Shown here: positions 21,078-24,998 of the stretch, piece by piece | How the letters are laid out: the number at the start of each line of letters is the position of its first letter | Position numbering within the stretch: position 1 is the stretch's first letter | IMG/VR virus record: IMGVR_UViG_3300030118_000514 | Span: 1-24,998 of that record | From: a virus | DNA: 24,998 nucleotides | Direction: 5' to 3' (one strand) | Notes under the pieces: model-generated | The model's database searches: none | Told to the model about the DNA's origin: nothing | The model's input: only the letters and a program-made list of their open reading frames with translations | Position numbers and translations under genes: made by a program

Positions 21078-21110
21078 GATGTCCCATTGCCATAAGACGA
21101 ATGGGACATC
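21078..21110 (-). promoter_or_regulatory. Stem-loop after the major capsid gene
   Basis: GATGTCCCATT (21078-21088) and AATGGGACATC (21100-21110) form a perfect 11-base stem with an 11-base loop. It starts about 18 bases past the capsid stop. No U-run follows on the minus strand, so it is more likely an mRNA-stabilising or processing hairpin, or a weak attenuator, than an intrinsic terminator. Confidence 0.65.
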
Positions 21111-21127
21111 AAAGCCATTATTAACTA

Positions 21128-22408
21128 TTAAAAGTTAGTAATAGTACAGAAAGCAGTTGGTCGATAGACAGGGAATCCTAGTCTAACGGTTGCCTTCATA
21201 ACCATAATATCTTTTACGAAGTTTTCATCGTGGGAATCTGACATAGCCACTTCCATACCTTGTCTTGCAACGATATGACAGGCTTGTCCACCACCGAAAA
21301 CACCTACGATTGGAGTTCCAGCAGGTCTAGTTGTATCTAAAACAACAGGGAGTCCCCACATTGTTTGTCCAACTGCACCACCGAACTGTCCTGCTCCCAC
21401 AAAGAGTGGGTTAAGGCTACCACTTGTAGTAACTGCATTTACTTCAGTCACAGTCTGGTACCAATCAGAAGGGTGCATAATTATTGCGTCAGGACTTAAG
21501 AAGCTATCTTTTTGTATTTCTGTGATTGCTTCATAAATTTGTCCGACTCTCTTAAGGTTTCCTGAGAATGATGAGAAATCAAAAGTATTGATTCCTGATA
21601 CATTCAAGATACCTGTTAAGTTTGCACCTGAGCCACCACCTGCAAGTATTTGGTCTCCAACTGCAAGATTAACCATAGTTCTTAATCTTGAGTCAAGATA
21701 ACCACTAACTGCTGATACATCAGCTAACAATTCTTCTGTAACAGGCAAGAATGAGCCAATCTTACGAATGTTCTCTGTCTTTTCTGTAAAAGCAAGTGCG
21801 TTTTCGCCCAAAGCTGAGCCTTCAGCAGTTGCAGATGAGTTGTTAGTAAAGGTGGTTTCTTCAAGATACTTGTATTGGTAAGTATCTGTTGTGATTGTGT
21901 CGATTAAATCAATAACAGTTTGTGGGTTTCTCAATGCAGTAGGAACGATTAAATCGCTTCTTGTAACTGCTGGTGGATAACCTGTCTCTGTTAATGTTGT
22001 TTTTAATTCGACTTTTGGATTCCACTTAAGCTCTGAATTGATGTTCTTTTGCCCATTATCCATAAAACTTTTGTAAGCACTAGAGTCAATGAGTTGGTCT
22101 CCAAGAGTTTGTACCCCTTGTTCTTCCTTCTCGTTGTGAATAGGCATTGATTTTACTTCTTTACCTTTTTCTAATGCTTCTTCAAGTCTTGCTTCTTGGG
22201 TTTCGAGAGCATTTAATTCATTAACTTTTTCATTAAGTTTCTCAATTTCAACATTTCTATCTTCGATAGCTTGTTTTTTCTCAACAGAGATTTCTGAGCC
22301 TTCTTCAAAGGTGTCCTTCATCTCTTTGACTGCGTCAAACTGAGTTTGTCTTAATGCGTGGAGTTCCTGTGTGAGTTCGTTTAATTTACTCAACTTTATC
22401 TCCTTCAT
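21128..22408 (-). CDS. Major capsid protein, HK97 fold
   Basis: A 426-residue protein. The first 100 residues are a charged coiled coil (KLNELTQELHALRQTQFDAV, EIEKLNEKVNELNALETQEA), as in the scaffold-like delta domain removed by the protease. The capsid domain follows: TRSDLIVPTALRNPQTVIDL, TEGSALGENALAF-like stretch around ATAEGSALGENALAF, KIGSFLPVTEELLADVSA, DAIIMHPSDWYQTVTEVNAV, GLPVVLDTTRPAGTPIVGVF, VRLGFPVYRPTAFCTITNF. These are HK97-type signatures. It overlaps the protease gene by 23 bases and follows the typical order. Confidence 0.95.
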   Translation of the reverse strand: MKEIKLSKLNELTQELHALRQTQFDAVKEMKDTFEEGSEISVEKKQAIEDRNVEIEKLNEKVNELNALETQEARLEEALEKGKEVKSMPIHNEKEEQGVQTLGDQLIDSSAYKSFMDNGQKNINSELKWNPKVELKTTLTETGYPPAVTRSDLIVPTALRNPQTVIDLIDTITTDTYQYKYLEETTFTNNSSATAEGSALGENALAFTEKTENIRKIGSFLPVTEELLADVSAVSGYLDSRLRTMVNLAVGDQILAGGGSGANLTGILNVSGINTFDFSSFSGNLKRVGQIYEAITEIQKDSFLSPDAIIMHPSDWYQTVTEVNAVTTSGSLNPLFVGAGQFGGAVGQTMWGLPVVLDTTRPAGTPIVGVFGGGQACHIVARQGMEVAMSDSHDENFVKDIMVMKATVRLGFPVYRPTAFCTITNF

Positions 22409-23195
22409 TAACTATGCCTTGACTTCTTGCCAAGACTTCTTGTGTATTTAGCCAAAGTGCGTCAATACTATCTTTAGGTTGCTCTGTTTCTTCTTCTCCT
22501 AAACCAAGTATGTTGTCTAAATCGTTATAGACTTCTTGGATTCGGTCTTGAATCTGCATAAGAGATTCTTGAGCAGACTTTGACAATTTTTTGCCTTTAT
22601 CTAAGCGTAAAGAAGTAAGTTCTTTTGCTCTGTCTATGAAGTTGTTAATTGTGATAAGCACATTATCAGCTTCATCTGTGAATCTAAGACCTGATTCAAC
22701 ATCTTTTACATCTTTTTCTTTTTGTTCTTTAACTGCAACAGTATAAGTTGATTGATTTGCTCCAACAAGAACAGGAGATACTTCAAACACAGTTGCAGAT
22801 TTTATGTACCTTACTTCCTGTGATTGTCCGTCTTTTTGGAATTGTCCTTGTTCTGCGTCATCAACTTGGAAACCAAAAGACCATTGTTGCAAATCTCCCA
22901 TTGCTTTGACAATTTCATAGGCTTCTTTACCACTATCAGACGACATAATAAACTCGCCTTTGAATGTTGCCTTGTCATCATCTTGAACAATGCGTCCTTT
23001 ACCAATTGGATTCTCCCATTTATGAGACCATACCATTGGTACTTCGCCTTCTAAACCTTTAAATGATTTTAGTGAGTTTGGTAAAACTACATCTCCGTCA
23101 GAATCTACATTATTAAATACAGAGAAAACTGCTTCTACTTTGCCTTCTTTTTCTGTGTCTAGTGCAAAGTCTATTGATTTAAACTCTTTATCCAT
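22386..23195 (-). CDS. Prohead protease, HK97 family
   Basis: A 269-residue protein from ATG 23195, which overlaps the upstream stop (TAATG) and has GGAAGAAG before it; an in-frame start 24 bases earlier has no good site. The core has FSVFNNVDSDGDVVLPN, MVWSHKWENPIGKGRI with H58, and LQQWSFGFQV with S106, the catalytic pair of the assemblin-type fold, then FEVSPVLVGANQSTYTV. The C-terminal 100 residues are helical and acidic. It cleaves the capsid N-terminal domain during maturation. Lies directly before the capsid gene. Confidence 0.92.
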   Translation of the reverse strand: MDKEFKSIDFALDTEKEGKVEAVFSVFNNVDSDGDVVLPNSLKSFKGLEGEVPMVWSHKWENPIGKGRIVQDDDKATFKGEFIMSSDSGKEAYEIVKAMGDLQQWSFGFQVDDAEQGQFQKDGQSQEVRYIKSATVFEVSPVLVGANQSTYTVAVKEQKEKDVKDVESGLRFTDEADNVLITINNFIDRAKELTSLRLDKGKKLSKSAQESLMQIQDRIQEVYNDLDNILGLGEEETEQPKDSIDALWLNTQEVLARSQGIVNEGDKVE

Positions 23196-23455
23196 TATTC
23201 TTCTTCCTTTTCTACCCAAGCTTCGTTTTCTTCTGTGTTAGGGTCGTCTGCAATAAAATGACCTTTGTCATTCCTTGCCCTTACTTTAGTTGCTTCTTGT
23301 AATTTATTTTCCATTTCGGCTTTAGTAATTTTAACAAGCGTACCTTGTTCTACTAACCATTTAATACTTTTTTGTGGAATATCTTTTGCTTCGATAAATT
23401 CGCCTTCAGCAAAATATTTATCTTTGACAGTTATTCCATTTATCACTTCATACAT
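23195..23455 (-). CDS. Small head-region protein (KGHFIADDP motif)
   Basis: An 86-residue protein: MYEVINGITVKDKYFAEGEF, IEAKDIPQKSIKWLVEQGTL, then KVRARNDKGHFIADDPNTEE and the acidic end NEAWVEKEEE. The motif ARxxKGxFxADDPxTxxxNEAW occurs in small proteins beside head genes of several phages. Start ATG 23455 overlaps the tail-terminator-like gene end. Its final codons serve as Shine-Dalgarno for the protease gene. Function unknown. Confidence 0.6.
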   Translation of the reverse strand: MYEVINGITVKDKYFAEGEFIEAKDIPQKSIKWLVEQGTLVKITKAEMENKLQEATKVRARNDKGHFIADDPNTEENEAWVEKEEE

Positions 23456-23862
23456 TATGTAATTATCTCCACGCTAAATTCTACGCCTAAGTAATCAATA
23501 CTATTTACAGTATAAACACCATAATTAGACGCTTCAACAACTCTAGCAGAACTTACAACTCCACCTAAAGTTGAATCTCCTTCAATAGCTGATTTTACAC
23601 TTGTACTACCACTTCCGTCTAAATAGGAATCTAACGAATCTTGCGAGAGTTCTGCGTCCACTCTTGAAACATACATATAGATTGGAATGTTGTAAGTGTC
23701 TGAGCCACGAGACATTGTTGAATCGTATTCCAAAGAACTCATTACACCAACAACTGCCGTAGGTGGCTCTATCGAATCAGGCACAAAAGAAAATACACTT
23801 AAGTCTGAGATAGTTGCTAATCGTGTTTTTAAACCTTCTCTTATGTTAGATAAACTTGCCAT
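23455..23862 (-). CDS. Tail terminator-like protein
   Basis: A 135-residue protein. SLSNIREGLKTRLATISDLS, FSFVPDSIEPPTAVVGVMSS, YNIPIYMYVSRVDAELSQDS, LDSYLDGSGSTSVKSAIEGD, DYLGVEFSVEIIT. The opening (IR.GL..RL.TI..L..., PD.I.PP.AVVG) and the helix-strand order match tail terminator/tail completion proteins of actinophages. The usual place is after the gp10-like gene; here it comes before the prohead protease. The start ATG 23862 follows a terminator, with a TATAGT seven bases upstream that could act as a leaderless -10. Confidence 0.6.
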   Translation of the reverse strand: MASLSNIREGLKTRLATISDLSVFSFVPDSIEPPTAVVGVMSSLEYDSTMSRGSDTYNIPIYMYVSRVDAELSQDSLDSYLDGSGSTSVKSAIEGDSTLGGVVSSARVVEASNYGVYTVNSIDYLGVEFSVEIIT

Positions 23863-23877
23863 AGATATTACTATAAC

Positions 23878-23904
23878 AAAAAAGCCACCTATGTAGGTGG
23901 CTTA
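23878..23904 (-). terminator. Rho-independent terminator of the right accessory cassette
   Basis: AGCCACCTA and TAGGTGGCT form a 9-10 base stem with a very short loop at 23882-23903; on the minus strand six T follow (23883-23878). It closes the two-gene cassette 24710-23924 just before the structural operon starts at 23862. Confidence 0.88.
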
Positions 23905-23923
23905 ATTTGTTTTGTTGTTTTAA

Positions 23924-24412
23924 TTAAAACCAAGTGTCTAAACAAGCGTCTTGCATACCGTGAATCATTCCACCTGTCCATTCGACACAAAGCTCACATT
24001 CTGCAACATATTCTTCGTGTGCAGGAACATCTACTAATTCAACTTTTAGGTCTTTGTAGCATTCTGACATCTCATTATCCCAATGATGTCCAAATCCCCA
24101 CCTGTCAATAAGTTCTAATTGTTGAATCCAACCTTGACCGTCTTTACTAATAATTAAACCTGAAGGTGCATTGTTCTCTATTCCATAAGAAAAATCGTGG
24201 TCGTAAGCTACACACTCATACCATTTATCATCTGATAAATAATTTTCCTTCCAAGTTACCTTCATAATTTGGTTGTCTGTTTTTAGTTCTGATAGTTTTT
24301 TTATATCAGATACTAGCTTTGTAATTCTACGGTCTTTGCCGTAGCTTCCGTCTTGGAATATAGTTACGTATGGTTTGTTTGACATTTTGTCTCCTTTTTT
24401 TGTTTCATTCAT
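23924..24412 (-). CDS. Accessory protein of the right cassette
   Basis: The product is 162 residues from ATG 24412 (GGAG eight bases upstream, overlapping the stop of the gene before). A second start at 24385 has AAGGAG five bases upstream and gives 153 residues (MSNKPYVTIFQDGSYGKDRR). The protein is rich in Trp, Asp, Glu and contains KWYECVAYDHDF, GHHWDNEMSECY and YVAECELCVEW, so it may bind a metal. No family recognised. Together with 24423-24710 it forms a promoter-two genes-terminator unit outside the structural operon. Confidence 0.6.
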   Translation of the reverse strand: MNETKKGDKMSNKPYVTIFQDGSYGKDRRITKLVSDIKKLSELKTDNQIMKVTWKENYLSDDKWYECVAYDHDFSYGIENNAPSGLIISKDGQGWIQQLELIDRWGFGHHWDNEMSECYKDLKVELVDVPAHEEYVAECELCVEWTGGMIHGMQDACLDTWF

Positions 24413-24422
24413 TTTTTTTCTC

Positions 24423-24710
24423 CTATATCTTTGCAAAACAATCTGTGCAAACTAAGTCAATAATTTTTACTTCCTTTGCTATTTCAAGTTCTGCTTTTTC
24501 AATTACCAAGTCATACCAATCGATTGAGTTTTCTAATGCAACTCTTTTACCACAGTTCATTGAGCCAATCCAAGTGCTTTGATTCATAGTCTTTTGAATA
24601 TGAAATTCAGTTACCTGTGTGATTTGACCTTTTCTACCGTTAAATGTCATCATATTGAGACCTAGTTCTCTTGCTTCTTTTACTTTGTTTAGTTTGTTTG
24701 TTTCATTCAT
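24423..24710 (-). CDS. Small putative zinc-binding protein, leaderless start
   Basis: A 95-residue protein from ATG 24710, six bases after TATAAT, so without a leader and without Shine-Dalgarno; an ATG 15 bases upstream lies inside the promoter. It begins MNETNKLNKVKEARELGLNM and has FHIQK, SMNCGKRVALENS and the end IIDLVCTDCFAKI, giving H, C-G and C-x2-C as likely zinc ligands. The same order is seen at 1651-1980, and the ends resemble 19852-20121. Function unknown. Actinobacterial phages often encode such small H...CGR...VxCxxC proteins. Confidence 0.65.
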   Translation of the reverse strand: MNETNKLNKVKEARELGLNMMTFNGRKGQITQVTEFHIQKTMNQSTWIGSMNCGKRVALENSIDWYDLVIEKAELEIAKEVKIIDLVCTDCFAKI

Positions 24711-24744
24711 ACTTAAATTATACATAATCTTAGATTATATGCAA
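24711..24744 (-). promoter_or_regulatory. Leaderless promoter with ATAATC-N3-GATTAT palindrome (site A)
   Basis: On the minus strand TTGCAT (24744-24739), a 16-base spacer that is almost wholly the palindrome ATAATC-TAA-GATTAT (24738-24724), TATAAT (24722-24717), TTAAGT, then ATG 24710. A protein bound to the palindrome would sit between -35 and -10 and so should block RNA polymerase. Same layout as site B at 20122-20156. Confidence 0.7.
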
Positions 24745-24779
24745 GTATTAATAGTCAAAATCACTATAAATCAGTTCTG

Positions 24780-24799
24780 TAAAAGCCTATAATCATTGA
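24780..24799 (+). repeat. 20-base conserved upstream box, copy D
   Basis: TAAAAGCCTATAATCATTGA, 18-19 of 20 positions shared with the copies at 3585 and 20187. It lies 35 bases upstream of the -35 at site A but in the opposite orientation relative to that promoter. Confidence 0.6.
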
Positions 24800-24803
24800 T
24801 TAT
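24789..24803. promoter_or_regulatory. Palindrome ATAATC-N3-GATTAT (site D)
   Basis: ATAATC-ATT-GATTAT, perfect dyad, overlapping the 20-base box copy D. A TATAAT follows at 24814-24819 on the plus strand, without a matching -35. It is probably an additional operator for site A or for transcription toward the right. Confidence 0.5.
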
Positions 24804-24866
24804 TTTAGGTATGTATAATTTATTTTATTTTTTTTTATTTTTTTTTGGTATTTTTCACTATAAAAA

Positions 24867-24932
24867 GCAGATAGCTGACCCTTCGGAGTTGATTGCTGAT
24901 TGAATGAAACAAAGGGTCAGCTTCTTATCTGC
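24867..24932. ncRNA. Long imperfect hairpin in a non-coding stretch
   Basis: GCAGATA plus GCTGACCCTT (24867-24883) pair with AAGGGTCAGC plus TATCTGC (24912-24932), 17 base pairs interrupted by a 4-base bulge (TTCT), with a 28-base loop. On the minus strand TTTTT follows the stem, so it might be a large-looped terminator for genes to the right. On the plus strand TATAAA lies just before it. No gene is seen from 24733 to the right edge; this region holds only site D, a T-rich stretch and this structure. Confidence 0.4.
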
Positions 24933-24998
24933 GTGTTTAATGATACAAGCTATTAAACTATCTAATCTTAATATATAAAATTATCTGTGCAATATCTA

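Noticed and set aside
21062-21118. N-terminal extension (MALMSHSS...) of the small protein before the connector gene
   Set aside because: It would translate through the 11-bp hairpin, and the inner ATG 21061 has the clear Shine-Dalgarno.
23863-23880. A promoter for the structural operon
   Set aside because: Only a possible -10 (TATAGT) seven bases before ATG 23862; the -35 region is occupied by the terminator stem, so read-through or an upstream promoter is as likely.
24867-24932. A tRNA gene at the hairpin in the right end
   Set aside because: There is one long arm with a bulge; no cloverleaf, T-arm or CCA-compatible acceptor could be drawn.
1-24998. Integrase, transposase or attachment site
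   Set aside because: No recombinase motifs or duplicated att-like sequences were seen, so whether the phage is temperate cannot be decided from this window.

Overview
The window is a stretch of an AT-rich tailed-phage (or prophage) genome with siphovirus-type architecture. Almost every gene is on the minus strand, so the gene order reads from right to left. Virion genes follow the HK97-like plan: tail terminator-like protein, prohead protease, major capsid protein, head-tail connector, HK97 gp10-like protein, two tail-tube paralogues, tail assembly chaperone with a frameshifted extension, tape measure and baseplate/tail-tip proteins. Terminase and portal are not in the window and probably lie beyond the right edge. 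The host is not identified directly. Three features suggest a low-GC actinobacterium, perhaps a marine Acidimicrobiia/Actinomarina-type host: a secreted protein with long Thr-only linkers, an AlpA-like HTH of actinobacterial style, and promoters placed so that transcripts would be leaderless. This assignment is inference.

Layout from right to left. 24998-24733 is non-coding, with a long imperfect hairpin and operator-like palindromes. 24710-23924 is a two-gene accessory cassette with its own promoter and terminator. 23862-20224 is the head module. 20121-19852 is a single-gene cassette with its own promoter, inserted in the head-tail module. 19828-13733 is the tail module, with two micro-ORFs of 25 and 13 codons and a probable +1 frameshift at UCC-UGA. 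13718-9548 carries virion appendage genes, including a duplicated three-gene cassette (long-short-short, twice). 9522-5844 is a lysis/late module: a DUF5675 protein, several small membrane proteins that are holin candidates, small Cys-rich ORFs and a 648-residue acidic secreted protein. It ends in a strong terminator at 5757-5796. 5679-4090 holds a lysozyme-like protein and two PD-(D/E)XK nuclease candidates. 4047-3670 is the only plus-strand gene, again with its own promoter and terminator. 3488-1 is an early-type cluster: a calcineurin-like phosphoesterase, small Cys-rich or HTH proteins, and the start of an HTH_36 replication-initiator-like protein cut by the left edge.

The most unusual pattern is regulatory. 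Several scattered accessory genes are preceded by near-identical elements: a -35 of TTGCAT/TTGTAT, a palindrome AATC-N3-GATT in or near the promoter, and a -10 about 6 bases from the ATG in three cases. Three intergenic regions also carry a nearly identical 20-base box about 30-35 bases upstream of the -35. Most of the genes involved encode small Cys-containing, putatively zinc-binding proteins. This looks like a phage-encoded regulon of moron cassettes. Separately, the whole window appears to lack GATC and CATG and almost completely lacks GATGC and GATGG, which suggests restriction or methylation pressure from the host.
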